DNA of 64,000 bases from Siphonodentalium dalli (GCA_032622095.1 CP136065.1:41701503-41765502), one strand, 5' to 3'. Shown: positions 22,357 through 35,659, counted from the first letter of the stretch. Notes: a model not told the origin generated them from the letters alone. A program made the numbers and translations.

Positions 22357-24163
22357 TAGTCTGGTCGTTGAGACTCGATTTTGAGGTGAACCTAGAACAA
22401 ATTGTTTACAAGCTGTTTTCGGTGTCATCAATCTGAAGGATCATCGGTCACTGCACAGCAAGTCAACCCCCCAATGATTTACGTCTTTAACGTTTGGGTG
22501 TTCTGCTTATCCAACATCTAACTGTTGGGCAAAACAAAAATAGCTCGTGCATGCAACACACCAACTAATGTTTCGCCTCACAGTGCATGGTAGTTTCATT
22601 CGGCATGGTGATTAAATATTGAATGCAACGCCAAAATTTAAGTGCATACTCTAGCGGTATAAGTATTAGTTATATTTCCAGAATTGTCAACACTCCCGGT
22701 GATAATAAACCATACACGTATATCGCAATGCGTATTATACTGTAAAGAAACAGTCATATCTTCAATGGATTAGCACCGAATCTCACCAGATCAAAGAGAC
22801 TGTACATAGTACATTTTATGTAAGACTAATTTTCATTCTGCTACCAACCCGGTTTCTTAGTAGCCAATTATGTTAAAATTACTTCAGTGGCCACTTTACA
22901 ACTAGAATAAGCTACAGGGCAATGCACACTATTAGTTTTCAGTATATTTTTGTTTGAAAATATATTGCCATTACCACCCACGTAATCGTGCTAAATATCA
23001 GGTGATCATCGTTTAAGATGTTATTCCAACATTGAACATTCACCCAATATTGTTAGTTGTGGTTCTGTGTGCAACAGACATGTGTAACATTATGGAAAAT
23101 GGGTAAACGCGGTGATGCGGTTGAAGACAACGTAGTAAGTTTCGCGTAGATGTGGCCTTGGTGAATTCAACCAAATATAATTTCCAGGTATAAACACAGT
23201 CTCTGTCACAGATTATGTAGGCAATTTTGATAAAGTTTTGAATTTATTGAAGACAGTCTATGGTACTCATTTGTGATTTAATAAATTTAGTTCATGGTAC
23301 ACCATCACGCATTCTTGTGATAAAAGCGAAATATTCGTGTTTTATCACTTGATCTGAGGCAACTATAACTACTATTTTGAGAAACGTACAATAGGATCTA
23401 GGCATTCTCCCCAGTACAATATGAACATAATTCATACCGTTTTATAGCAATTAATTTTTTAAGGTTTTATACCGTAGATATCAAAATAAATGGTGATCGG
23501 TCACATTCGTGAGACTGCTCTGAATACATATATTTCTGCTTCTAGAGAAAGCCCGCATAGTCAATACATCCCTACTAAATCCCGTTTAGCTGTTTAATTA
23601 CACATATATCACACGATTCAAGATTAGCGGTACAGACAAAACTGCGTCATTTTTCCGTTTCTGGACACCCAAAAGTCAAGATTTAACCGTTCCACAAGAC
23701 CCTGATTTCGCTTGCTCTCACGTGAGATACATCAGAGTGAATTCGTACATCTCTAATCAAAAGTTTCTCTTATACTTGTAGTCATTCTTCCTCGCAATAT
23801 TCGAGCGTTTGTTCACTCGTATAGGACTAGCTATTCAATTTTGCACTAAATGTAAATTTCATTCGATTTTGTCCATTTTGGTGGCCATTTTGGGAAAAAT
23901 ATTCTACATATATGGTTTACGACTAAGCAATGTTCGTGTATATTTCAATTTATTACGAATTTGGCATTAATTGGAGCACCTGTCGCAGAATTCAGTATTT
24001 TCCGATACATTATGGACGCCATCTTCAATAGAGAATTTTCCCCAAAGCGGATTTTAGCGGATTTTGGATATGTTGTTCCCTACATTCTGCCCGACAATAT
24101 GACACCAAAAACAGCTTGTAAACAATTTGTTCTAGGTTCAATGCTTCAACGACCAGACTATTA
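22354..24163. mobile_element. Non-autonomous element with ~60-bp inverted termini
   Basis: Left end TAGTCTGGTCGTTGA (22357) and right end CGACCAGACTA (24160) begin about 60 bp of inverted similarity, including AACAAATTGTTTACAAGCTG and its complement. TTA lies on both sides (22354-22356 and 24161-24163), compatible with a 3-bp PIF/Harbinger-type or a 2-bp TA duplication. The interior (about 1.7 kb) has no recognisable gene. Confidence 0.75.
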
Positions 24164-24930
24164 GGCACCTTAGAGATAATCTTATAAGATAATCTTATAA
24201 CTTGTATTTTTTTTAAATATATCACATGTCTGATTTGGTTTTCTACTTTTTTGCCCCCGCCCCACCCCAAATCAAGATGTATTTAAACTCGCATATCACC
24301 TTTAATTTTCCACCTTCTTTGTTTTTTAGGTGCTAAATTTGATCCAGTACCATGGAGGAAGTGAAACTGTGTGACAGAAATAAGGAAACGCAAACATCAG
24401 TGGGAAAGCAAGAGCCTGTGAGAGTTCTGACATCATCATGTTCGACCTATGACCGAGTTATGAGATTGAAACATGACCTATTGAATGCAAACATCAACCA
24501 CCGATTGTGCATCTCCTGAGTATGAGGAGAGATTCAGGCCTTATGAACTAAGAACAATGTCACCCCCGAAAACATTACCTGGTAAAGGAAGTGACCTTAA
24601 TCCGGATCTGGTATTTTTCTGTGAACTTACAACAGAAACCACTCGAATGCCAATCCCTGAAATGCCTCACATGCAATTCCAGAGCACAAATACTCAGGGG
24701 TATATCAGGGAGAAGATAAGATTTATGAACGATTGCAAGCTGACCCCCATAGAAAGGGAAAAAAATTCTGAAATCACAAAGGGACAAGGGAATAATAGAG
24801 AATGGCTTGAACAAAGGAAAGGATCCATAACATCAACCAAGTTTAAAGCGTGTTGTTTCATTTGTGAATAATGGAAAATCTTCCCCTGATAATCTGGTGT
24901 CAGATATCTTGGGTTATAAATCCCAAACCT

Positions 24931-25330
24931 TTAACCCTTTACCCAACAGGAGGGCCCTGTGCCAATGCATTCTCTTATATATGCGAGTCGACCATAGGTC
25001 GCCTCGCATATAGAAGAGAATGCATTGGCTTAACACATTAAAAATTATAAAATTGTTAAAGAATGTAAGAAAAAATGGTAAAAAGTGTTAAAAAAAGATT
25101 TTTTTTAGGCCAATGCATTCTCTTATATATGCAAGGCGACCTATGGTCGACTCACATATATAAGAGAATGCATTGGCACAGGGCATAACTGTAACTATCA
25201 CAATGTGGTCAAGGAGCCGGTTCCAATGATATCCATATTTGTATGGTTCTATTGAAACAGACCGAAGATATTTTAGGCTGTTGAAGCTTTATTTGGCCGG
25301 TTTTGGCCGGTTTGTTGGGTAAAGGGTTAA
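24931..25330 (+). mobile_element. Group A MITE inside the YqaJ pseudogene
   Basis: TTAA at 24931-24934 and 25327-25330 flanks standard ends, and both palindromes are present. Coding similarity resumes directly after the right TTAA (AAGTGCTGCAATGGAG). Confidence 0.92.
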
Positions 25331-25629
25331 AAGTGCTGCAATGGAGTGGGGAACACAACATGAGTCTACTGCAATAAACAAGTACATTCAGATTCATTCC
25401 AAGGATAAATGTAAACTTGATGTCTTGCCACAAGGATTGATAGTGCACCAAAATTACGCCTATATTAGGGCATCAACGGATGGCGTTGTAGTGCGCGACT
25501 GTGGAAAGTGTCCAAAAAATTTATTGAGGTGAAGTATCCGCACAAGCAAAGACGCATGTCCCCAGAGGAGGCAATTCAAAATGAAAGTGTCAATGACACT
25601 GTAGCTCAACTTGGAAAGGGAATAATTTA

Positions 25630-27553
25630 ATGTATTACAGTCAATGGAGCCATTAGGAATGTGGAAAGTTGAATATCTAATACATGTTTATAGACATGAA
25701 GAGAAAAGTAAAATCCAAGATGGCTGCTGGCGGCCTTGTTTTCGGCCGAATGACCCCAAAATGAGTCGTTCCCATCTACATGTCATCGTTAACATCCATG
25801 ACAAATTTTATGACGATCAGACTAAAGGTACGACCTGTAGCCCATGCTAAAGAATTTAGTCATACAAAGAGTAAAATCCAAGATGGCTGCTGGCGGCCAT
25901 GTTTTTTGGCCGAATGATCCCAAAATGACTTGTTCCCATCAACATGTCATTATTAACATTCATGACAAATTTTATGATGATCAGACTAAAGGTATGACAT
26001 GTAGCCCGTGCTAAAGAATTTAGTCATACAAAGAGTAAAATCCAAGATGGCTGCTGGCGGCCATGTATTTTGGCCGAATGACCCCAAAATGACTAGTTCC
26101 CATCTACATGTCATTGTTAACATCCATGACACATTTTATGATGATCAGACTAAAGGTACGACCTGCAGCCCGTGCTAAAGAATTTAGTCATACAAAGAGT
26201 AAAATCCAAGATGGCTGCTGGCGGCCATGTTTTTTGGCCGAATGACCCCAAAATTACTCGTTCCTATCTACATGTCAATATTATCATCCATGACAAATTT
26301 CATGATCATCAGACAAACAGTACGACCTGTGGCCCGTGCTAATGGATTAAATTTTTAAATCCAAGATGGCCACTGGCGGCCATATTTTTTGTCCGAATGA
26401 CCCCAAAATAACTCGTTCCCATCTACATTCCAATTTCAACAACCATGACAAATTTTATGATGATCAGACTAAAGGTACGACCTGTAGCCCATGCTAAAGG
26501 ATTTAGTCATACAAAGAGTAAAATCCAAGATGGCTGCTGGCGGCAATGTTTTTTGGCCGAATGACCCCAAAATGACTCGTTCCCATCTACATGTCATTAT
26601 TAACATTCTTGACAAATTTTATGATGATCAGACTAAAAGTAGGACCTGTAGCCCGTGCTAAAGGATTTAGTCATACAAAGAGTAAAATCCAAGATGGCTG
26701 CTGGCGACCATGTTTTTTAGCCGAATGACCCCAAAATTACTCGTTCCCATCTACATGTCATTGTTAATATCCATGACAAATTTTATGATGATCAGACTAA
26801 AGGTACGACCTGCAGCCCGTGCTAAAGAATTTAGTCATACAAAGAGTAAAATCGAAGATGGCTGCTGGCAGCCATGTTTATTGGCCGAATGACCCCAAAA
26901 TTACTCGTTCCCATCTACATGTCAATATTATCATCCATGACAAATTTCATGGTGATCAGACGAACAGTACGACCTGTGGCCCGTGCTAATGGATTAAATT
27001 TTGAAATCCAAGATGGCTGCTGGCGGCCATGTTTTTTGTCCGAATGACCCCAAAATGACTCGTTCCCATCTACATTCCAATTTCAACAGCCATGACAAAA
27101 TTTATGATGATCAGACTAAAAGTACGACCTGTAGCCCGTGCTAAAGAATTTAGTCATACAAAGAGTAAAATCCAAGATGGCTGCTGGCGGCCATGTTTTT
27201 GGGCCGAATGACCCCAAAATTACTCGTTCCCATCTACATGTCAATATTAACATCCATGACAAATTTCATGAAGATCAGACAAACAGTACGGCCTGTAGCC
27301 CGTGCTAATGGATTGAATTTTGAAATCCAATATGGCCACTGGCGGCCATGTTTTTTTTCCGAATGACCCCAAAATTAATTGTTCTGGTCTAAATGTTGAT
27401 GTCAACAGCTATGACAAATTTCATAATGATCCGACGAAAGGTACGACCTGTAGCCTGCATTGTTGACGCCTTACGTACACACGTACACACGTACGACGGA
27501 CGACAAAGCCATGGCAATAGCTCAAACTTTACAAAGTAAAGTTGAGCTAAAAA
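25630..27553 (+). repeat. 164-bp tandem repeat block, 11 copies, in the YqaJ pseudogene
   Basis: AAATCCAAGATGG (with minor variants) recurs at 25711, 25874, 26038, 26202, 26357, 26521, 26685 and onward to about 27328. Spacing is about 164 bp, with some 155-bp copies. Each unit has 'GGCCGAATGACCCCAAAAT' and 'CATGACAAATTTTATGATGA'. It ends in ACGTACACACGTACGACGGACGAC and AAAGTTGAGCTAAAA, an ending I associate with bivalve genome repeats. Confidence 0.9.
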
Positions 27554-28207
27554 GGAAATTAACTATATTTCTTTTGATGCTGAATCCGGTGTCTACATTC
27601 TTGTAAAGAATCACCAAAGAGGTTATTTTGAGCAAGTGACAGTTCAAATGGCATGTGCCTAAGTCAACCAAATAGACTTTGTCATCTGGACTCGTAAAGG
27701 ACTTCTCGTGATCCCAGTTGAGTTCGATGAGACATACTGGGTAGGATCACTGTTGCCTGCAGCACAAACATTTTATTCTCAATTTCTTGTTCTAAAATTC
27801 TAACTTCCTGAATAAAGTTGAAGCTGAAACAAGACAACGCATTAAATGTTTGTTCATCAGGAAATGATTCTTCATCAGGAGAATCTGTGTCGGACATTGA
27901 TGATACATCAGCAAGTATTAGCAGTGTTGATGAGCAAAATATTGCTACACCAGTAATAAATGTAAAGAACCCAAATGTTGACTCACCAACCAATGGACAT
28001 TCTATGCTAGCATGTGCAAAATATTGTAAAGACAAAAGGGCCCCAAACTATTCAAGAGTGAAAGGACATTCTGTGGAAATAACTTCGATTCTACGGAAAT
28101 CCATTCAATCTTAACTCTTATACATAACTCATTGGGAGTTGTTCAGTTACATTGACTTATTATTTCTAGTCATACTATTTCGTGCAATTCGGCATTTTTT
28201 CATGCAA

Positions 28208-28281
28208 TAGACCATTTTCACAATCGACAAGGAATTATCTCCCCTTGTGTGACCCGATGCAGATCAGAGCGAGAGCGAGGC
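28208..28281 (+). repeat. Left terminal inverted repeat of the ISL2EU-like element
   Basis: Pairs with 37272-37334 over TTTCACAATCGA and AGAGCGA(G/A)AGCGAGGC, with a more diverged middle (AATTATCTCCCCT against AATTGCGTCCCCT). Confidence 0.85.
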
Positions 28282-28379
28282 AAATTGTGTCATCATTATT
28301 TCGTTTTTGTTTACGCTGAACACATTTCTTATCTGAGGCATTTGCGCGTACAAACAGACCAACTTTGCGCACTAGAACT

Positions 28380-31300
28380 ATGAATTACAATCGAGGGGAA
28401 TCGCCACAACTACCAGATATTGGTAAGTTAACAACAATATTTATTCCCGTTTGTAACGGCGCGAATTTGCTGTCACTGTCCAGATAAGTTCTGTCAACTT
28501 CTGAATTCATGCCGGTGAATGGGCGTGACCAAAATGGGACACGGGCAAATTATCAATGTTTTAAAGTAAAGCATGCCCATTGATAGCGTATTATATACAG
28601 TGTGTAAATTCTCAGCTAATGTATCTTTCGTCCAATTAATAGTGTCTGTGATTAGTGTTTATTAAGTTACAAGTACATGTAACTCTAATCATCTAATGTC
28701 ACTGAGCGTGAGTGACAATGTCAAGTCATTCAGCTGTTCAGAACTTCAGTTCACTGACAAAGACTAATTTCTCTCATCACATTTAATAGTATTAAAAATA
28801 AAACTACTTAGTATGCACAATATTGTATATTTATTTATTTTACATTATTTTATAGCTATACGTTTTTGGTATGGTACTATTACATTGTTTACAAATTACA
28901 GGTACCGGTACATGACAATACCTGCATTCTTAAAGTTTAAAACATTGTCGGTACTTGCCAAATTACAATATAATCCTGTTGTGTGTGTGAATTAATGTTT
29001 ATTATTATATACATGTACCCACCCATTAACTAACAATTCTTTGTGTTCTCATGTTTATTGCAGGTAAAGACTGCAAAGCAAACACAAGTACATGTAAAGC
29101 AAAGGGTAAATCATCGTCCAGGGGATCACAGTGTTGTGTCTATGGTTGCATGAACTATATATACCGGAAGGATGGAACTAACTCGGGAATTCATTTATTC
29201 AAAGTACCCAAAGATGTGCTGAGCAGTAAGAAGAAATGTGATAGATGGTGTCAGTTAATCAAGCGACAGGATGGTCGAGATGGGTTCTCACTAAATAAAT
29301 CAACAAACATTTGCCACAAACACTTCAAACCAGAATTTATTCATATTTCCATGGTGGCGAAAAAGTGGACTTTGTTGACAGGTGCCGAACCAGTTATTTT
29401 CAACACAGATGACAATCAACAAAAGAGAAAGTCACCACGGAAACTATTGGCCTTCGCATCTACACCTACCAGTGTTACAAAATTTCCAACCGTCACAGAA
29501 GAATTTCAGGTTTGTTAAATAATGATATTTACACATAAGACCAAAATTAAGTATGGCACTTCAAAACTGAATGTGCCATGTGGCTGCAGCTTCATAGTAT
29601 AAAGTGCTTTGTAAACATATCATTAATAACTTATTATACAATTGGAATGTGTGAGTGATTGTAAGGTATGTATGTTACACACATACAGTAATGCCCTAAT
29701 TAATCGACCTCTTTAAAACCAAAGCAGAATTATGGGTAACGTTTCAGGATTTAGTCGGAAATATGGCTTGTTGCCATTCATCAGAGAGCTTTCCGATGAA
29801 TGGCAACAAGCTATATTTCCGACTAAATCCTGAAAAGTGACCCATAATTCTGCTTTGGTAAAGAGGTCGATTACTTAGGGCATTACTGTACATACTGCAG
29901 TTAATTATCAAATGCAACAAGTCTTGAGAATTAAAATGAACATGAAACATTCTTGTGGTCAGGTACATATCAATAATGTTGATTGATTATATGTATTACT
30001 AGCTGGGCACCCGGCATTGCTCGGGTACAGGAGATTAGAAAGAACATAAAAAGCTCACTGTTCCTGATGGTGTATGGATAAAGAGCGTTTGTATTCTGGT
30101 ATTACAATTAATAAATGAAGTAAATCATACCATTCAAGACATCTGAGGTCAATGTGTCCTATTTTATAACACGCCCCATGAAAAATCAACCAGCTGTACC
30201 ATCTTTAAATTCATAGGCTTCAAGTTTAGTCGCCAAGACATATTTATATATTACATTAATTATATTTAATTATTCAATATCATTACAGGTCATTGAATCA
30301 GGCATGGCGACACAAACTGACATGCACTCCATGGTAGATGCTTCAACTCAGACAGACAATCACATGGACAGCCCAGCAATAAACAACAATGATCATAGTT
30401 ATTATTACGATATCAGCTCTATTATGTGTACCAACAGTATACATCATCTAAAAGAAGTTGTTACCCAGATGAGTAAACATATATCTGCCATGGAAAGTAA
30501 AATTAAAACTGCATCTAATTTCATCGAAGAACTCATTGACACAGTTGAAACATATGAAGCCAATCGATTCTGTTTAGAAAATATCAAGGCTGATGATAAT
30601 GCGATGCTTTTTTATTCAGGATTTATGAACTACCAAACATTTGATGAAACTTTCAAATATCTTGAGCCAAATGCCCGTAATATGTTGTATTGGCGTGGAC
30701 AGAGTGATACAGATACTGCAGATGCTAAATTGTATCAAATGTTTGGTGGAAAACCTGGCAAAAAAAGGAAACTGACACTACGTGATGAATTCTTTATGGT
30801 GTTGGTGAGGTTGAAAGTTGGGCTTTTTGTTCGTGATATTTCATCGCGTTTTGAAATATCTGAAAGTCAGTTTTCAAAAATATTTACGACATGGATAAAT
30901 TTTTTGTATTGTGAACTCCCTCCATTGTTTCCATTTCCATCACAGGACAGAATAAGACGTCTAATGCCATCATCATTCCATCAATACCCAACAACAAGGA
31001 TCATTCTTGATTGCACAGAAGTATTCATTGAAATACCATCTTCAATGCTCACACAATCAGAAACATGGTCTAATTATAAACACCACAATACGTTTAAAGT
31101 ACTAGTTGGTGTGACTCCCAATGGTACTGTTTCATTTGTTTCTAGACTGTGGGGAGGTAGAGTGTCTGATAAGGAGACAGTTAAAGAAAGTAGTGTTCTT
31201 AACATGTTGGAGCCTGGTGATAATGTAATGGCGGATCGCGGGTTTGAGATTTCTGATATATTACCAGATGGCGTAACACTCAACATCCCACCATTCAAAC

Positions 31301-31506
31301 ATAAAAATCAGTTGTCATCACAAGAGGTTGAAGATACAATGAACATTGCCAGTGTCAGAATACATGTTGAAAGGGCAATCGGCAGAATAAAAAATTATCA
31401 CATTCTGGATGGAGTAATACCACTCAGCCTAAGTCACATTGCTGATCAGATGTTCACAGTCATATCTTACTTAACATGTTTCCTGCCACCATTGGTTCCA
31501 GAGTGA
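28380..31506 (+). CDS. THAP zinc-finger DDE transposase, three exons
   Basis: Predicted exons are 28380-28422, 29064-29509 and 30289-31506 (568 residues). The donors are TTG|GTAAGT and CAG|GTTTGT; the acceptors are TTGCAG| and ATTACAG|. Phases agree (43 + 446 + 1218 bases = 569 codons with the stop). Exon 2 holds a THAP C2CH finger: CCVYGC, then ICHKHF about 50 residues on. Exon 3 opens with a hydrophilic, probably coiled-coil region, then a helix-turn-helix (VRDISSRFEISESQFSKIF) and a DDE_Tnp_4-like core: IILDCTEVFIE (Asp), NVMADRGFEIS (Asp) and RIHVERAIGRIK (Glu). No stop or frameshift is seen. It would bind the TIRs and cut and paste the element. Intron 2 contains a group F MITE at 29686. 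Confidence 0.85.
29686..29888. mobile_element. Group F foldback MITE in transposase intron 2
   Basis: TA-CAGTAATGCCCTAA at 29686 and TTAGGGCATTACTG-TA ending at 29888. The arms are near-perfect inverted copies with a short GAGAGC loop. It lies wholly in the predicted intron, so the coding frame is untouched. Confidence 0.92.
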
Positions 31507-31548
31507 TATTAATTGTATTATTTTAGTCATTCAATATACAGTGTACAT

Positions 31549-31825
31549 GTAACAATCAAGCCTGAAAATATTGTGTCTGCCATTTGCAGTCTGAGGTCCC
31601 CAGTGGGTGACTTTAGTGATGCTATCCCGCAGTGAGCTAGCATCACCAAATTCACCCTCTGGGGACCTCATTCTGCTTAGCCTTAGGCCTAATTTTCTGG
31701 GAGGTATCTATTGTCTCAAATTAACATTGTTTTTAGTTACATTTTCCCTGTCTGTGAAGTTTCTATATCCCCTAATTTGCCAAAGATAATATGAATAATC
31801 GAGGTGACTAATGGGGGGGGGGGGG

Positions 31826-31861
<36 letters not shown>

Positions 31862-32053
31862 GAACACCAACTTTAACGAGGAACTTCAATCTGATCCTGG
31901 GTCTCCCATAGCAGTTGAGGCCGAAGTGGAATGAGGTTATCAGAGGATGAATTTGGTGATGCTAGCCCACCATGCATGATAGCATCACTAAATTCACACT
32001 CTGGGGACCTCATTCTGCAAATGACAGACACTATTTGCAGGCTTGGTAACAAT
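31549..32053. mobile_element. Group H hAT-like MITE, 8-bp duplication GTAACAAT, with poly-G
   Basis: GTAACAAT lies at 31549-31556 and 32046-32053. The element 31557-32045 has CAAGCCTGAAAATA and GCAGGCTTG ends and two inverted GAGGTCCCCAG modules. Its middle carries an almost pure G run of about 47 bases (31814-31860), which may be an expanded or poorly assembled tract. It sits between the two convergent gene ends. Confidence 0.9.
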
Positions 32054-32383
32054 CCATTGTTATGTCAAAAAGATACCAAACGTTTTTAATGTCAATTTCA
32101 GCTAAAAACAACACAAATGATGTTGAGCATTAAATAAATCCTGATCTTTCACAACATTGTTATGGTTTTTATATACATACATGTACATGTATAAACTGAA
32201 ATTTTAATTGATCAGAACCGTATTTTTCACATTTTCAATGATTCAACCTGATGATTGGGGCGACTTGGAAAGAGGATTCATCTGTAGGCCAAACCACTTT
32301 TCAATTTTTTCCATTCATCAGGTTGAATTATTGAAAGTCCTCTTTCAACCCTGCGAGTGAGAAGTTCTGGAACAAAAACATAC

Positions 32384-33811
32384 TTATAGACAGGGTTTCC
32401 GTTAGTACGGCTCAGCGTCCGTAGGACGGCCTCATTCCCCTCGCATATTATCTGTTTGGTTCATACATATACCAAATGTCAGTCGCAATGTCGTAAACAA
32501 ATCCGGTTACAACGGGAGTTCGGGTGTTAAATAGAATACTGGTGAAAAAGCGGGTCAAATAGCGACGTTAGATACAGCGTAATGCATGTCGCGGTAACAT
32601 CAAAAAATGTCGGACTGCTGAATATGCATGCTCATGCTCGAAAATCCCGTGATATCGTAGGATTACATAATTTGATCAAAGAACGCCGAATTTCTTAGTC
32701 GGGACATTTTTATGCACGGGATTTTCATGAATGAAACTGCTCCTCTCCGAGATCCCGTGCTATCGTACGGTGGTACATAATAAATGGGTCCCCCTGCAGA
32801 GTCCATGAGGTATAGAACGGAGTTTTAGCCAACGTGTTATAAAATATAATTTGGCGGGAGATGTGAACACGTGCGTCGTTGATTGTGCTTGGGGACAACG
32901 CAACTATTATTTACCGTCCTTTGACATTATCTCCATATTGGGGAGGGGGTATGTGTTTGTCTTTATCACCCATGTATGTAATATGGTTCATATGAATGGT
33001 GTTGTTAACTTGTCACTATGAATTCCCACTATAAAGACTGATTTCGGGACAGGTTCCGTTTTACTGTGAAATAAATCACGTTGGGATTTTTTTGACTATG
33101 CGCATAATAAGCAATTGCGGTCGTCAGTTTATGGACTAATATATAGAGACTAGTGAACAAGCTACGCGTTCCGAGTGAAAGATGTCCCTACCCACAGGTA
33201 TTAGGCACAATTTTGTTTTTAAATTTAATAAAAATCTCTTTTTATTAATTTTTTTTGGTGCCAAATACCTGTGTCGCTACCATTCGTATTTTGCCGCTAT
33301 AAATAGCTCCTGCAGTATGACGTCACAGCGCACAAATAGTTTTACGATTGACAGCGTATATCATGTCAGTTTCATTTTCACAGAAGCTGCTTGCAATTCT
33401 AGGAAATACTTTATTCAATTCTCCTTGCTATCTATTATTGGTCAATGCATAGATGTTTTGTAGTGTTTAGATTCATCGGAATCTTATTGTATAAATTTGT
33501 AAACAATAACTAGTAGCTTGTTCATTTATATATAATCTTCAATCAGACGGCAGTCTTATGTGCGTAATTAGTTGATTGATTATCTGGATACCATCAACAG
33601 AATTAATGCACCCACGGAAATGATTGACTTGCGTAATATATACGTAGCTTTGGTTGCTTTGTGAGACTCTTATGTGCAAGGAAATTGCTACTTTTCAGTG
33701 TCAAATAACAAAAGTTTCGCCCGACGGGACGAACCATGGTCGTCCCGTCGCGTTATGTGTTTCCCCAATACGGACTCATCAATTTTCCCCTCGCGGAAAC
33801 CCTGTTATAGA
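32384..33811. mobile_element. Non-autonomous hAT-like element in the nuclease gene
   Basis: TTATAGA occurs at 32384-32390 and 33805-33811, around 32391-33804 (1414 bp). Ends are CAGGGTTTCCG and CGGAAACCCTG. Near the right end is a small palindrome (GACGGGACGAACCATGGTCG). It has no gene. A 7-bp repeat is one short of the usual hAT 8 bp, so one base may have mutated. Confidence 0.85.
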
Positions 33812-34547
33812 ATAAATCTAATTTGGGCAATATTTGTGTATTCCACAAACATTCATCAAACATTATTCTTTCCACAAAAATATCCTGCCCAGGTCCGAAC
33901 CATACAACAAAATCTGTCCACTTCAATTCGGCGACAAACATTTGTCCTTGGACCTGGAAAAACTAGTGATGATTCCTGGCTAGTTTGTAATTTCCATCAC
34001 CATCTTTCTTTATATAGAAACCTCTATCAGAACAAGCTTGTTCAATTGTAAGTCCATGCTTACTTAAGGGGCACTTAACTTCCAAACCCCCATTTGTTAT
34101 ATCAGCTGTTGGGTCGACAACCATGGCATCCAAACTGGCCCCATAGCCTGGTCGCTTCGAGGACAAAATAATTCCTGGTCTGTGCACTAACACTTGACAA
34201 TTATGTGAGCATTTATACAATGTGTATGCCTCAATTGCAGACTGTTCAAATTGTTTTCCATAATTAATGGCAGTAGAATGGGCTTTTCCATACAACATCA
34301 TTTTTATCACACTGTCTGGGAGCCTCGTTCCAAGAATTCTTCCAAAATTGGAAGCAGTCATTTTATATTGGTGAAGTTTTTTCCAAAATTCACACTCGCT
34401 CTGTTTTCTTGTAGATTTTTCTACATAAGAAATTGATTCAGCAGAAATATGTTCATTTGCGAATATCGGTTCCACATATTTCTCAAAGAACTCTTTGTCA
34501 ATTATTTCTGTGTCTAAAATCTCAATATTTTTTTCAATCAAACTTGC

Positions 34548-35659
34548 ATCACACTTAGTGTTCAAACGATTAGTCGACAAATAATCGTCGACGCTGGTTT
34601 TTCGGGTAATCGACTCTAACTTCCACAGTCGACTAGTCGAAATACAGTATCTAATCTCATCAGCTGGCCTTGACAATGCATGGTTTCACTAAATGTGGGT
34701 CAGAAAAGCAGCAAAGATAGCTAGTCTATGTTCAAGAAGCTTTCCAAAGTCCAAACATATGTCCTAATGTCGAGCTTGACATAGAACTACGCCGAAATTC
34801 GCCAATGCGATAATTCAAGTTAACCATTATCATTACAAGAGCAGTAACTCTATATTTGACTTCTAAAAAGTACGTGGTCCATAAACAGTAAATATTAGGT
34901 CGCGGCGTACTTGACCGGCGTCTCACGCATGGTCCAGGTTAATGCCACGTGGTCTTTGCATTGCGTCATTTAGTTTCTACGCTCGCGCACATTTCATACT
35001 CCCTATACCGCGGACGCAAAAATTCGTAGTGCGCATTTCTAACCAACACAGGTAAAGAGGGAGGGGCTTCCACAAAAGTGTTCGTCGACACTAACTGAGT
35101 CTAACTCTCTGCTTGCTACGTACGCCTTACGGAAGTTATGGCAACTTACATGGCAACTTACAAAGTAGGCCTATGTACACATCGTATATATAATCATTAA
35201 TAATTATAATATGTGTCACACAGTCTGTGTGCACGTTTTCTTTTGTTTTGTTTTTTATTTTGAGCTGACTCTGAGACTGAGTATCGTTTATTTTTTATAC
35301 ACTGGCAGGGAAGTATTTATTTGATTTCATGATTAACAGAAAATCCCTCAATTATTTCCTCAATTATTTATTCTCATTATCATCGTAGATTCGTAGGGAA
35401 CTTATTTGCGATCGGTGGGTTTCTAGAGCACCGGTTCATTTGCAACAAAACCACGTGACGTGTCACGTGATTCAATTCTCCGATCACAGTAGAGTGTAAA
35501 TAGTGTGATGATGGCACGGAACTTGTAATTTTCTTTCACATGTGCTTCATTAGTATAAGGTTGGTGATGTATTTGGCTGACTAGTCGACGTCGACTCGAC
35601 TTTTGGTGTTCGACTAGTCGACTCCAGAATCCCAGAGTCGTTTGAACACTAATCACACT
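34548..35659. mobile_element. Non-autonomous hAT-like element, 8-bp duplication ATCACACT
   Basis: ATCACACT lies at 34548-34555 and 35652-35659. The element 34556-35651 (1096 bp) starts TAGTGTTCAAACGATTAGTC and ends GTTTGAACACTA, with GTCGACTAGTCGA-rich subterminal parts on both sides. There is no coding frame of its own. It interrupts the nuclease gene between CCD-type codons (KCD and ASLIEK). Confidence 0.93.

Larger units (their letters stand above)
24331..28114 (+). pseudogene. YqaJ-type nuclease gene, degenerate, broken by two insertions
   Basis: YqaJ proteins are lambda-exonuclease-like nucleases. Visible pieces in order: REWLEQRKGSITSTKF (about 24793), EWGTQHESTAINKY (25341 on), IRASTDGVV with the metal-binding Asp, FIEVKYPHK with the E-x-K pair (about 25519), and after a 1.9-kb interruption KNHQRGYFEQVTVQM (about 27606) and IDFVIWTRKGLLV. 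A Ser/Asp-rich tail ends at 28114. The exon may start at 24331, after a TTTTTTAG acceptor. Defects: stops before 24485, an A-run frameshift near 25517, a stop at 27659-27661, a MITE at 24931-25330 and the repeat at about 25630-27553. It parallels the nuclease gene of the adjacent ISL2EU-like element and is probably an older relative. Confidence 0.78.

Noticed and set aside
30000-30040. 'GGGCACCCGGCATTGCTCGGG' type phrase (in parts) resembling the end of some retroelements
   Set aside because: Too short, without target duplication or coding sequence; lies in intron 2 of the transposase gene. Left unassigned.
34556-34676. First ~40 residues of the minus YqaJ frame starting MSRPADE
   Set aside because: They are encoded by the end of the inserted hAT-like element, not by the nuclease gene.
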